Shown piece by piece: positions 49,139 to 61,732 of a stretch of 64,000 nt of DNA. Origin of the DNA: Thuidium tamariscinum (Eukaryota; Streptophyta; Bryopsida; Hypnales; Thuidiaceae). The notes beneath the pieces were generated by a model that saw only the letters and a list, made by a program, of their open reading frames with translations, ran no database searches and had not been told where the DNA came from. The first letter of the stretch is position 1; the number at the start of each line of letters is the position of its first letter. The translations under genes and the position numbers were made by a program. The DNA is taken from positions 11,949,501-12,013,500 of the forward strand of contig OX344754.2 in the NCBI GenBank assembly GCA_947034885.2, given 5' to 3'.

Positions 49139-50253
49139 TGAAGTAGACAATTCTAAAAATCTTCAAGTGCTTGGAGGTAGAGCTATAGCCTATTGCAACT
49201 ATGGTATGCCTAAGTGATTTTTTTAAACTTCCTAACCCTTACTACTAATGTGGATCATTTGTTTATGTGTAAAATACTAATACTTCATTTAGATAGTGTT
49301 GCATATGGCAAGAAGGGCTCAACTCCTTTGTTAGTGACACATCCCTTTTCAAAATAATAAAGAGAATTGTCCATTGAATAAAATTGCAAAATTAGCATTA
49401 TTTAGAACACTTCTATACAAAAATCACCAATCTTTCACATTTTCCTAAACGACTTAGTAATTTCAAAAATAGCATAAGACAAAAAAAAGTAATGAAAGCA
49501 CTTCCACAATTTTTGTAGAATTGCAAGTTGCACACTAGTGGGAAAAAAATGGTAGCCAAATTGCCACTTTTTTTCTACAAGTTTACACTAGTAGAAGCCC
49601 CTCTTTTTGGGGTGTTAGCAACAAAGAAGAATGTTTTTAAGAACAAAACATGGAAGATGAGATTGTAGCCAAAGGGGGGGGAAATTTTCTTGAAGGTCCC
49701 AAAAAACAAGTAGATGTCACAAACAAAATGAGTCCATATCCTATATGACAAAAGTGTTTTGATAGACATAAAAAAAACACCAGTGTGTTTTGGAGAACAT
49801 CTGAGATGACACAAACTTGCCACATTGGCAAGGGATTTTGTTTTTGACTTTGGGTAAGTTTTTAGAACTATTACAAGTTATTAGGGGCTAAGATAAAATA
49901 TTAACCAAATGTGAAAAAACTAAAAAGGGTAATTTAGTGATGTGGCATGCCATGTCAACACAATTTGGTGCCTTTCAGGAATTTTAGCATTGTTTTTAGA
50001 AAGTCAACTAAGATGTCAAGTGAGACATGCAAATATTTCTTACAACATCCACTAAGACATTCAAATAGACAAGATCCAAAGCCCAATAGACCAAATATAT
50101 CCTATATGATTCATCTTAATTCCTACCATAATACTTCTATAAATATCTTGTCTTCTTATATAAATATACACACCATAAGTAGCTTATCAACCCATATATA
50201 CAATGTAAATGAAAAGTAGGTGCATAGTGTATGGCATATTGTGTATCATATAT
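49139..50253. other. AT-rich spacer between two family members, no gene seen
   Basis: No supported gene. A CACTAGTGGGAAAAA string at 49533 looks like a CACTA-type end but no partner end was found. Frames at 49575-49831 and 49947-50219 have no motif. Confidence 0.45.
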
Positions 50254-50257
50254 TGTA

Positions 50258-50979
50258 GGATGATTGCAAGAAATGGTTGTCTTTTTTGGCAACACAATGG
50301 AAGTGACTTTCATGCCATCAGTTATAACTTTTGGGGCATGAAGCCAATTTAATTAAGATTTTCATTGAAGATGACCAACTTGATAGTAATGAAATTCCAT
50401 ATTTTTAAGGAATTTCCAAAAAACATTTTCTAATAAAATTTCAATTTAGCTAATTTGTCACACTTTGCAATTTAGGGTTTTTTAGTACTGTAGAGTATCC
50501 AAAATTAATTATGTAGACTTGAAATTCTTTTTATCTATTTAAACACTAGAGATTTATATGTCCACCAAAAAGATTTTTAAAAAACATTACTTTATGTCCT
50601 CTAGATTCATTCAAATAGGGGCCCCTTGCAAGTACAATTCTGAACATTGAAAATGGTTATAAAATCATTCTTTTGGTGAAATCTCATCACCATCAATACT
50701 TTCCAAATATACAATTTTTAGTTTTAAGAAAATTACTTTTCCTATTTTTTACAAATTAAAATGTGAAAATATTCATTTTAATGAGAATTTGCACTTTTCT
50801 AGGTCATCTAGTTAGAAATTTTTTCTACACATTTCTTTCCTAAGGTACCTTCTTCTTAAAGGTATATTCAATAATTATATTTTTTACATTTAAAATTTTT
50901 TATTTTTCTAATTAAACAATACTCCCAAAAGAAGAACATAAATGAAACAAAAAATGGAAGGCCTTTCTTGCAACTACCC
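50258..50979 (+). mobile_element. 722-bp non-autonomous DNA transposon, family copy 3
   Basis: Inverted ends GGATGATTGCAAGAAA and GGGTAGTTGCAAGAAA with an exact 4-bp target duplication TGTA (50254-50257 and 50980-50983). It inserted into a TGTAT/ATATG-rich tract that continues on both sides. The interior aligns with copy 2. Confidence 0.85.
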
Positions 50980-50983
50980 TGTA

Positions 50984-52600
50984 TATGATGTATGGTGTAT
51001 GGTATACAATGTATGACATATTATGCATGATATATTTTTTACTGTATACAATATATGATGTATTGTGTACAGTAAATATATAAGCCTAGAATGTCTCAAA
51101 AAATGTCTAGACATCTAATTTTTTGTTTGAAAAAACAGTCACAAAATCCTTCTATGTACACATCTATATCAATTGATGTTGCTAGAAACAATATTAAATT
51201 TTTTTACAATATCTTCATTGATGTTGCTAAAAGCTATACTTATATTTTCATATGTTGTGATGTTAGGTACCATGTCAATTGCCATGTAATTGTTGGATCA
51301 AATTATAATATAATCCTAAATGGCATTGTTCAGTTGCATAGCGTTTACGTGGAGGTGACATAGTCACCACATGGAATTCTTTAATTTTGGTACCTTCTTT
51401 AACCATGTTAGCAAAGACTTTGCTTTAAAAACATAACATGTTTATTTAGGTTTCTTTGTGTTTTTGCCATGTCAATCTTAATGCATTTTCCTAAACATCT
51501 ATGGTAGACATGCAGCCTAGCATTCTACTAAACATCTATCCAAGTTTATAGGCTTGTAAAAAAAATGTAAATTCCTCCTAGTGTTATAGAACTTTTTTCA
51601 ACAAAATAAAAGTCTATTGAAAAAATAGCAGTTGTTCTATATGGCCATAGCATTTTGTGAGAACCACCTATAGCTGGTCTAGAATTACTGTTCGTACCTT
51701 AATAAGGTTTTGTTGCAAATTGTGAAGGTTTGTTGGAGAGTGCAAAAATTCATTACAAATTGTGGAAGAAGAAATATATTGTAAGCCATGTCATAAATGT
51801 TTTTTTGGACGCTTGCATTGGAGGATCCAATCTCTAGATGCAATTGCAAGTAAGCAATTTTTTCTTTTAGAATTCCTTCATTTGTTCATTCTTATGTAAT
51901 ATTTTTGTTTGCTTGTTTGCATTTTAGTGGCTATAGTGTACTTCTTGCATATGTATCTACATTCACAAAATAAGGTTGAATGTCTCATTGCTAAATTGTT
52001 TATTGTAGTTAAAGTCTTAGCTAATCATTTTTTTCAAATATTTAGTTCATTTGTCAAGATTACCAACGTTGCTAGGAAGGGAGCGGGGAGCGGGGAGCGG
52101 TGAGCAGGGAGCAGGGATTAGTGAGCGGGGACGAAGAATAATGAAAGGAAAATTGAAAAAATAGTTAGAATTCTTAAGAAAATTGCAAAGAAGAAGAAAA
52201 AAAAATGGATGAATTTTTGGAAGAAGTTAGATGAAATGACACAAAAGTGGATGAAAAAAGTGGATGAAAAAAGTGGATGGTTCATGAAAGCAGATGAAAG
52301 AAGATTTTCACTCTACTAATGACTGTACACAGAGGATACGATGAAAATAAGCTCCAATTATATCCTAAGGAAATTTTTTACATTGCGGGGTGAGGCCTCT
52401 TTGAAAGGACAATTTTTATCCCGTACTTCCATCCATATTGACATCATGATGTTTAGGAAGGGACATGTTGTTTATTATGTTAAATAATGAGGCATTAGGT
52501 ATTTCTTGTAATTCAAATATTAAGGACATTGAAGGGTTCATTGAATTGGAGAAGGACAAAATTGGTGCAATTAGAAGATGAATGGCTCATGTGCTTTTAT
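50984..52600. other. AT-rich intergenic DNA with small tandem tracts
   Basis: TGTATGATGTA-like repeats at 50984-51080, a GGGGAGC tract at 52079-52130 and an AAAAAAGTGGATG tract at about 52237-52290. No gene was recognised; frames at 51091-51363 and 51909-52103 have no motif. Confidence 0.5.
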
Positions 52601-53882
52601 TACTATTTGAGACTGTCGTAGCACAGGAAAGCACAATTCCTTCTCTAAGGCGTTAGAATGCACTAAGTTAGCCTTAAAGTGACTCGTGTATCGTTCCCAA
52701 AGGATTTGGTCGAAAGTTGACGAAAGACCGGAACACGTTAGTGATTACCACAACAAAACCCAAGCAAAAAGACTAATCCGGTCCGGGTCTCAAAGATTCC
52801 TAAGATTTCCTTAGATCTGATCACCAGATCAATCCTTTATCTTTCCAGACTTATATATATATTATATCAGTATATTTTATTCACCTTTATACTTATCCTT
52901 ACTAGATATGGGTCTAAAGACCGGATACTAGGAGTTGGTCCAGTCCCTAGATTCAGTAACCGAATGTAAGTTTTACCTTGATGACAAGAGGGATCTGCTT
53001 GTTTGGGTGTTTAGGAAGGAAGCTTACTCCTACCCTTCAAGTTTTAAAGTGTCAGAAGTTCCACTTGCAAGAAAAAGAAACTACTACTACAACCAGACCG
53101 GAATACCTCACAACTGGACCGGGACTAATCCAGCCCAGCAGGTCACGCAAGCACTCCTGCCTAATCCTAACGAAGACTACAACGATAGATTACCCAGTTA
53201 GTCTAAGCCCTGGTAGAATAAGGGCGGTAGCTTATGCAAGTGAGCTAAATTTCCTCACTAGTCCTTCTTTCTTCTACAGAGACCGGATCACCATTCAGTT
53301 GGCATTTGGCCGAGTCCTTCCCGATCTCAAACCCAGACTCTACAAGTGTCTATCCCTATCGAATACTCCCTAGACCTGTTTCAGAAAACACTTTGAGATC
53401 CTGCATAAATTCCCTATCAAAATCGAATTCACTTTAAGTCCAGAGACCGGATAAACTGAACATCCGGGCACACATCTATCCACACAAGGTTGCAATTCTA
53501 ACCATCACTATAAGACTTTGACAAGGTCCCATGCACATAGTCCACTTCAAAGTGAATCAGAAAGGTTCTGACTTGTATTTGCAACACAAAAACTTGCGAA
53601 AGTAAGATAACATAATGCGCGCCCGGATTCAATTACGAACCGGGTTTAAATAATAAACTAAAAGGAAACCTAAAAGCGCAAATGGAACCAACATCAGCCG
53701 CCTAGAATGCCACGTAACATTCCTCTACAACTTGGGCGGGTTGACTTCCACAAAACTCCAAAAATACCAACAAAATAGGATCTCAGATCCTACAAATCTG
53801 GATCCGGTCTAGGTTCAAAACTACCTATTCTAAATATATCCTGCTTTAGCCGCCTTCCTATCTATCTGGTGTTAATGCTTCC

Positions 53883-55977
53883 CTATTTCCTCGCCCGTTT
53901 GACAGGCGATGCACCCTTCCGGGATGGCTGCTTCTTCGGAGACCGGTACATCTTGATGGGCTTGGGTTTCGGTTTGGTCTTACCCCGCGCCTTGGCCCTG
54001 GTCTGCTTGGTCTCCGCCAGTGCCTGGTCTGCATCTGAGTACTGTTCCGACTCATCACCGGAGTCGGTCTCCCCCTCCGAGTCCTCATCTTCCTCTTCTG
54101 ACTCCTCTTCCTCTTCATCTCGGGCCTTCTACTTCACCTTGGATGTCTCCGTGGTCTTCTTCTTGAATCCGGTGATGGGCGGGTGGTGCACTGCCTTGCT
54201 TTGTAGGGTCTGCTCTCCCACTCTCGGTAGTCCGGGCTGGTCCCTTGCTTGGTGACCCGGATCCAGATCCGGTCTTCAGAATGGAGCGGACCTGCACCGT
54301 TGCCTTTGCTTCCCCTCCGGTCTTCGGTTGTGTGACGACCGTGGGTGATGACTTGCTTGGAGAATCGTCCAGCAAGTTGATGAACTTGGTCTTCTCCCTT
54401 GGCGGTGTCGTTCCCCGGATTATCTCCCGTAACACCATCGGCTCGGGTTCCGGCTCTTTGGTCTTCTCAGGTTGAGAAACCCCGGGCTCTTCAATCCGGG
54501 TCTGTGGGACAGGTTCCTCCGCCACGGCTTCAGACCTGATCTCCTCTTCCTTTGCCGGTTCGGATGTGCCGGCTTCTACTTCGACTGCTGCTGGTGGTGG
54601 TTGATCCTTCGACTGCTCTTCCTCCATCTTTGGCTCTTCCGGTCTTGAGACCGGAGCAGAACTAGCTTGGACCTCCATGACCACTAATCGCCACTTCTCC
54701 AGCGCTGCCTCCATCTTCTTGTTGTAGGCCACTAGAGCTGTGAGCATCTGGGGCCCCACCATCTTACCTACTTCCAACACCTTCCTGTCGAACAGCATGG
54801 CTTTGTTGATGACCTCGCCCGGATGCGTGATGAACTCCCGGATTTCTCCGAGAGTATTCTGGGTCTGAGTGGAGAGGCGTCTCTCTTCATCCAGCTCCTC
54901 CTGGGTGTGATGGAGCTCCCTCTTCAGGGCTGAGACTTGGTTCGTCAACCGGAGTACCTCCTCTCTGTCCCGACTATCATGTGCTTCCTGAATCAATTCT
55001 CCCAACACCTCCATGATCTTGGAGGGTGGGATAGAGCCTAGGGCTTGGCTTATGCCCCGCAACAACCCTCTCTCCTCCAGGTGGTGTTTTCTAAAGTCGT
55101 CCAGGTCTCGCAAGATTCTTAGCAAGGGATCCTATTCCCAGACCGGATCTAACCTCTGGGCTTTCCCGGCTACTACAGGGGTTTCTAGAGGTGGATTTTC
55201 TCCTCCTACCTCTGGAGCTTCATCTCCATCATGTGTGCCTCCTTGCTGCCCCTCTTGACTCTCATCCTCGGAGTCCCCCTCATCTTGGTCATTCTCCACT
55301 TCCGGGTCTCCAATCTCATATTCTATCATTGCAGCCCCTATCTCGTAAGCTTCCCTCTCTCCTTCTCTCAAGAGGTCTAATGAATGGTATAAATGAAACA
55401 GGAATGGTGAAATGGGAGAGGGTTTAGACTTCCCAATCCCTTTCACCATTCTGTCCATCCGGTCTCTCATGACTAACCCCCAATCTATTCTCCGGTCTCC
55501 CGATAGCGCACCAAAAACTGTGTTGGCTATGGTGACCGTAATCCTGCTAGGCCTATTCGGGTTCAAGATCGCCATCATGAACCGCAACAGCCTCTTGTGT
55601 CTAGCAGACACACACTCGGCTACCGTAAAGCCGTCCTTCGGGTTAGTGGGCCTGCGGAACTTCCCCTTGTGGAATTTGTCCGTCCGGGTGCCTGTCGCAT
55701 CTTTGCCTTGCTCGAAGGCGTACACCTTGCGCCACATAGCCGCGCTCCACTCCTTTGGCAGCGCCCGGACCGTCCCCTTCCATTCGTTGGTTTGGCCGGC
55801 CAGCAGCTCCTCCACCATCGCCTCATCCTTCAGGTTCCAGGGATGAGCCATGAACCCCTCGCAGCCCATCTGCCTGAGGTCTTCCTCCAGCTCCCGCTTG
55901 TCTTGTGCGTCAGTTGGCACGACCGGATTCACATTCCGGAAGGCTAGAATTAGCTCTTCCTGCACTTCTTCTGCCAT
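53883..55977 (-). pseudogene. Gag-like / plant transposon-protein-like gene, one stop and one frameshift
   Basis: The ATG is at 55977. The frame is open for 281 codons to an in-frame TAG (55132-55134), then continues in the same frame to 54115. From about 54120 the reading continues in another frame as a Glu/Asp/Ser-rich stretch and a basic tail ending VKRARK at 53883. The first part contains CVSARHKRLLRFMMAILNPN, ANTVFGALSGDRRIDWG and SPFLFHLYHSL, the pattern of plant proteins annotated as 'putative plant transposon protein' (Transposase_32-like) or gag-like. The middle is coiled coil (LTNQVSALKRELHHTQEELD), followed by Pro/Glu-rich disorder. No catalytic domain. Family assignment is from pattern only. 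A nucleic-acid-binding or capsid-like role is a guess. Confidence 0.45.
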
Positions 55978-56390
55978 CGCTCACTTGACGCCTACACAAT
56001 CTAGGCGCGGTCTAACTTGACTGAACCTCCCGCGCTCAAGAACCTCTCAATTAGTGTAGTGCTAATCGCTCAACTATGTATCAGACCGGATTGACAGATT
56101 ATCTATCCCTTCTCTCTGTCTGTAGACCGAATACTCTATCTCTGGCCGGAAGACCCTTTCTCGAATTGTGTGCAAGAAAGTGGCAGGACCTGGCCCTACT
56201 TCCCTGGTCCAGGGTTGCTTCCGTCGCGTCACGTCCGTCCGTCAGGATGTCCGTCCGCTGACGTGACGGGGAGCCGAGCGTCTGTCAGGATGAAATTCAC
56301 GACAGAATCCGCGACAGAGGATGAAAAATCGTCGACAGGGCCGTCGACGAGGCCGTCCACCGTCGACCGGACCGTCCAGGATAGAATCGA

Positions 56391-56585
56391 ACCGATTAGG
56401 GTTAGCCGGCTGTAAACTTCAGAGCCTTGTAACTTTTGCAAAAAGTCTTCAAATTGGGCAAATGAGATGTTTTTCGGCATCTACAGTTTCTGTAGATGCC
56501 GAAAAACATCTCATTTTCCCAATTTGAAAACTTTTTGCAAAAGTTACAAGGCTCTGAAGTTTGCAGCCGGCCAGCCCTAATCGGT
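56391..56585. repeat. Near-perfect hairpin, 96-bp arms, 3-nt loop
   Basis: Arms 56391-56486 and 56490-56585 are reverse complements with only a few mismatches (centre CTACAG TTT CTGTAG; outer ends ACCGATTAGGG and CCCTAATCGGT). The complementarity continues more loosely outward into the GGACGGCC-rich sequence on both sides (56326-56650). Lies 5' of the gag-like gene. Confidence 0.9.
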
Positions 56586-56599
56586 GGACGGCCTCCTCG

Positions 56600-56870
56600 A
56601 CGGCCCTGTTAACGGTCGACGGCCTTGTGGACGGCCTTGTCGACGGTGGACGGCCTCCTCGACGGCCCTGTCGACGGTGGACGGCCTCCTCGACGGCCCT
56701 GTTAACGGTCGACGGCCTCGTGGACGGCCTTGTCGACGGTCGACGACCTCCTCGACGGCCTTGTTAACGGTCGACGGCCTCGTGGACGGCCCTGTCGACG
56801 GTGGACGGCCTCCTCGACGGCCCTGTCGATGGTGGACGGCCTTGTCGACGGTCGACGGACTTCATCCAGG
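56600..56870. repeat. 31-bp CpG-rich minisatellite
   Basis: Unit CGACGGTGGACGGCCTCCTC plus 11 bp, starting at 56641, 56672, 56703, 56734, 56765, 56796 and 56827: an exact 31-bp period for seven units, with degenerate units at both ends. GTCGAC alternates with GTTAAC at the unit junctions. The open frames here are by-products of the period. Confidence 0.9.
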
Positions 56871-57250
56871 TCGTCGACGACGCCGTCAACATTCAGGACG
56901 GCCTCTGACGCGTCCTAACTTGTCACGACTAACGCGTCATGACATCCGGACGGGAAAAGCCCACGTCACGTCGGGATAGACAACCCTGCCCTGGTCTTAT
57001 ACTTTTTCCCCGGCATTAATTACTCACCGTTAGGTTTAAACCTGTTTGGTCACGTGGGAGAGTTCCCGACGATCTCTAGACTCGGTAGCCACTCATTGCC
57101 TATCCGGTCTCGGTCGCTAGGTGGGCGGAATCCGGGTTTTCTTACGTTGTTCCTTAGCGTAGTTTCTGGTTTACGGTCTGGGGTTTTCCAGTTTTCGGTC
57201 TTGGTCCTAATTGTGCGTAAAAACTAAGAAAACAACAAAAAAAATGGGGA

Positions 57251-59260
57251 TTGAATAGATCCCTCTTCCCGTATTTTGCTTAAGAACCTGCTTAGGGGAA
57301 TTCTAGGTTGCCACAAAGACTTTTAAAAAAAAAAAGATAATTGTTAATACATGCTCATGATGTTTGCACTATGAAATGCCTCTTATTGGACACTAGAACA
57401 ATAGGTACTTTTGGTCATTCAGGTCCTTTGTACTAGAAGTGAATTTGTAACATTGACAAGTTCAGAAGTACTTGATGATATTCACACAAGGTAGTGACAC
57501 ATATTTTGTATTTAGGCTATCAACTCTAGATTCCAATAAATAGCTTTGCATGTGAATTTGTTAGGGCCTCCTTCAAGCTTAAAAATTCATCTTATGACAT
57601 AGTCGTACTGAACTTTGTATTTTTGATACCTTACAAATATTTCTACATAGATGTTGAAGATCCTATAACCGTGGAAATACGTAGAAGTCTTGAAATCCCG
57701 GGAATGTAGGGGACGTATTTTCAATTTGTGGATTCCTCTAATTCTAATCACGCAAAAAAACACTTCATCATTTAGTGTAGTTCTTGCACACTACATTGAG
57801 GTATGTTATGAAATTTGAGTCCCAACTTTGCGAAGGGTAAAGTTTATTTGCAGTTCATTTTAAATACGACCACCCACAGCTTCGTTGTTCTTTATCGCTT
57901 ACATATGCTTGATTAAACCTTAGGGTATAGAGAAGGGCGTTTAGGGTAGCCAAATCAATGAATGGTTAATATTACTTGTCCTGAAAGTGCGAGCACAGTA
58001 ATGAACAATTGTTTGTCATTTCGGGACGTCATTATTTAAGATACATTTAAAATGAAGTAGGACTTCCACTTTGCATACATCTCATTTAATGTTCTAGTAG
58101 TATTGGGGTGTACTCGCTAACTAAGCTGAACATTGTATGTGGGAAGGGACACTAGCTAGTCGTCCCCAAGCTCCACTAGAACATATCGAAATTGCCTACA
58201 AAACATGAAATTCAGAGTTGGTGTGTAACATTATACTTGGGCCGAAGCCCTAATTGTAATGTCAGACTCAACCCACTGAGTAATTGTCAGCATAATTACG
58301 TGGACTTCTCAATACATGAGCACGTACATCTCCAATAACCTCTTGCACACTAGAATCATGAACATCAGCTGTAGAAGCCACAGAACGCCTAAGAATCTAT
58401 AAAAAAAAAAATTAATTGCAAGTGGATGCTAGACATCATAGAATGTCGATTCATTCTAAATGGTAGCCCGATGATGACGTTTGTCCAACTATGAATCGAG
58501 TGACCTGAAATTTGTAGCAGTGACTCTAGAATTAGATTCATAAATTAATATCAAGATACAAGGAATGTTGCAGGTCTTGTGAGAGGTTTAGGGTCCTTTC
58601 TCCCACGCCATTCCTAAGCTCTGGTTTTATAATCACTGTGTGTCGATGCCCCAGTGCGGGTTCTGCGATACATGAGCTCTGACCCTATTAGTGCGTATAG
58701 GTCGGTTTTGGGCGTCTCTAATTCCAAATTTGGATATTCAATTGATTACAATACAACAGTAATGTTGTAGATGGGGTTGAGGGTCGAAGGCCCTCCCTTA
58801 TTCTCTTGGTCTTAGGATGGAGATGTATATGATGTGACAATTTGCATCGCATGGCAAAAACCACCTTCCTGGACGTTAGTGCCAATAAGGGTCCTGCGCT
58901 ACTATGTCCAAGATTTTATCCTATATCAATAGCAGTCTAAAATGAAAGCCACAGTAGGAGCGTAGGGGTTAGGGGGCCCTCCTTGCACCCCATTTTATAG
59001 GTGTGGGAATGGATCGTGGGTTAACATGGTGTTAACGTGTTAGTCCCTCAATGTATAGGCTTCACTCCTAAGTCTGCTCGGTGCATGGAAGGTGCTCGGG
59101 GAGGCCAAGGCCAAGCACCGCTGTTTCTAATTGTTGGTCGTATGGCGTAACCTATGAGATATTAATGCCACACATGGATGCGCGGGAGTAAGAGACGCAC
59201 TCCCTCACCCCATTCATTTCAAATGAAACGTGGTGTCAATGGCGCGATGATGTCTGTCGT
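57251..59260. other. Intergenic DNA, no gene seen
   Basis: Mixed composition, rising in G+C to the right. No frame above noise and no structured repeat was recognised. Confidence 0.5.
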
Positions 59261-59269
59261 GAAATGAAT

Positions 59270-61732
59270 TGACTGGCTTTTCCAAGGAAAGAGGGTCCTC
59301 TTCGGGCGTCCGGGTCAAGCGCCAGCCTGAACGTGATTCACATTCATATCGACAGAAGTGTGAGTCGATGCTGCGATGGCTGTGTCTCGGGTAGTGGCCT
59401 TTGCCAAAGCATCTCCAATTTTTTTTAAATTTCTTTTTCAGGGGTCTGGATGCGGAGTGCGCAATGTGCGAATTGTATCAATCATGGATGCCTAGACTGC
59501 CCCCCTCCTCGGGATGTCTCGGCACCGAGGGGTCCCCATCGGGCGTCCGGGTCCAACGCCAGTATGAACGCGAATGACATTCATATCGAAACACGCATGT
59601 GTCGATGCCGCGGTGGCTGTGGTTGGGGTGGTGGCTAAGGCCGAGCCACCCCATTTTTTGGCTTCTCTTTTTCAGGGGTCTGGATGCGGAGTGCGCAATG
59701 TGCGAGTTGTATCGAGCATAGATGCATAGACTGCCCCCCTCCCTCAGGCTTCTCACCACCAAGAGGATCCCCAGTGGGGACGGGGTCATGCGCCAGTACG
59801 AACTAGAATCACATTGATATCGACACAAGTGTGTGTCGATGCCGTGGTGGTGGGTGGCTGGGGTGGTGTCCTTGGCCGATCCACCCCCATTTTTTTTGTT
59901 TTCTTTTTCGGGGGTCTGGATGTCAAGGGGCCTTGGCCGATCCCTCAATTTTTTTTCTTTTCTTTTTCAGGGGTCTGGATGTCGAGTGCGCAATGTGCGA
60001 GTTGTATTGAGCTTAGATGCACAGACTGCCCCCTTCCCTGAGGCGTCTCGGCACCGAGAGTTCCCCCATCGGGGTCGGGGCCATGCGCCATGCGCCAATA
60101 CGAACTGGAATCTCATTGATATCGACACACGTGTGTGTCGATGCTGCGGTCCCGGGGTGGCTGGGGTGGTGGCCAAGGCCGATCACCCCCCCATTTTTTT
60201 TGTTTTCTTTTTCAGGGGTCTGGATGTTGAGTGCGCAATGTGCGAGTTGTATCGAGCTTAGATGCACAGACTGCCCCCCTCCCTAAGGCGTCTCGGCACC
60301 GAGAGTTCCCCCATCGGGGTCGCGGCCATGCGCCATGTGCCAGTACGAACTGGAATCTCATTGATATCGACACAAGTGTGTGTCGATGCCGCGGCCCGGG
60401 GTGGCTGGGGTGGTGGCCAAGGCTGATCACCCCCATTTTTTTTCTTTTCTTTTTCAGGGATCGGGATGTCGAGTGGCCTTGGCCGATCCCCCATTTTTTT
60501 CTTTTCTTTTCAGGGGTCGGAATGTCGAGTGCGCAATGTGCGAGTTGTATTGAGCTTAGCTGCATAGACTGCCCCCCTCCCTGAGGCGTCTCGGCACCGA
60601 GAGGTCCCCCATCGGGGTCGGGGCCATGCGCCATGCGCTAGTACGAACTGGAATCTCATTGATATCGACACAAGTGTGTGTCGATGCCGCGGTCCCGGGG
60701 TGGCTGGGGTGGTGGCCAAGGCCGATCACCCCCCCATTTTTTTTGTTTTCTTTTTCAGGGGTCTGGATGTCGAGTGCGCAATGTGCGAGTTGTATCGAGC
60801 TTAGATGCATAGACTGCCCCCCTCCCTGAGGCGTCTCGGCACCGAGAGGTCTCCCATCGGGGTCGCGGCCATGTGCCATGCGCTAGTACGAACTGGAATC
60901 TCATTGATATCGACACAAGTGTGTGTCGATGCCGCGGCCCGGGGTGGCTAGGGTGGTGGCCAAGGCCGATCCCCCCCATTTTTTTTCTTTTTCTTTTTCA
61001 GGGGTCTGGATGTCGAGTGGCCTTGGCCGATCCCCCCATTTTTTTCTTTTCTTTTTCAGGGGTCGAGATGTCGAGTGCGCAATGTGCGAGTTGTATCGAG
61101 CTTAGATGCATAGACTGCCCCCTTCCCTGAGACGTCTCGGCACCGAGAGTTCCCCCATCGGGGTCGGGGCCATGCGCCATGCGCCAGTACGAACTGGAAT
61201 CTCATTGATATCGACACAAGTGTGAGTCGATGCCGCGGCCCCGGGTGGTTGGGGTGGTGGCCAAGGCCGATCACCCCCATTTTTTTTATTTTCTTTTTCA
61301 GGGGTCGGGATGTCGAGTGCGCAATGTGCGAGTTGTATTGAGCTTAGCTGCACAGACTGCCCCCCTCCCTGAGGCGTCTCGGCACCGAGAGTTCCCCCAT
61401 CGGGGTCGGGGCCATGCGCCATGCGCCAGCACGAACTGGAATCTCATTGATATCGACACAAGTGTGTGTCGATGCCGCGGTCCCGGGGTGGCTGGGGTGG
61501 TAGCCAAGGCCAATCACCCCCCCATTTTTTTTGTTTTCTTTTTCAGGGGTCTGGATGTCGAGTGCGCAATGTGCGAGTTGTATCGATCTTAGATGCATAG
61601 ACTGCCCCCCTCCCTGAGGCGTCTCGGCACCGAGAGTTCCCCCATCAGGGTCGGGGCCATGCGCCAATACGAACTGGAATCTCATTGATATCGACACAAG
61701 TGTGTGTCGATGCCGCGGCCCGGGGTGGTGTG
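59270..61732. repeat. Satellite-like array with alternating 245/298-bp units
   Basis: The motif GTGCGCAATGTGCGAGTTGT recurs with its GCAATG at 59461, 59695, 59990, 60235, 60533, 60778, 61079, 61321 and 61566. The spacings are 234, 295, 245, 298, 245, 301, 242 and 245. The longer units carry an extra block of about 53 bp (GGCCTTGGCCGATCCCCC and a pyrimidine tract). Every unit has a palindrome around CGACACAAGTGTGTGTCG, a CTCGGCACCGAG palindrome, and a T/C-rich tract ending TTTTTCAGGGG. Left units are degenerate; the array ends abruptly at 61732. Open frames within it only reflect the repeat. Confidence 0.9.

Larger units (their letters stand above)
52620..57250 (-). mobile_element. GC-rich unclassified repetitive element (boundaries approximate)
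   Basis: A block whose base composition is sharply richer in G+C than both neighbours and that is full of ACCGG/CCGGT motifs. It contains one broken minus-strand gene (53883-55977), a perfect hairpin and a minisatellite upstream of that gene. No long terminal repeats, target duplication or polymerase domain was found, so it could be a gag-only or non-autonomous retroelement, or another element class. The boundaries were set by composition only. Confidence 0.4.

Noticed and set aside
49533-49600. CACTAGTGGGAAAAA string resembling a CACTA transposon end
   Set aside because: No inverted partner end and no 3-bp target duplication were found.
56561-56979. Open frames rich in DGLVDGLVDG or RPPRRPC
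   Set aside because: They are translations of the 31-bp CpG minisatellite in several frames.
59450-61697. Many overlapping open frames on both strands
   Set aside because: They repeat with the satellite unit, appear in both strands at once and end with the array; they are products of the tandem period, not genes.
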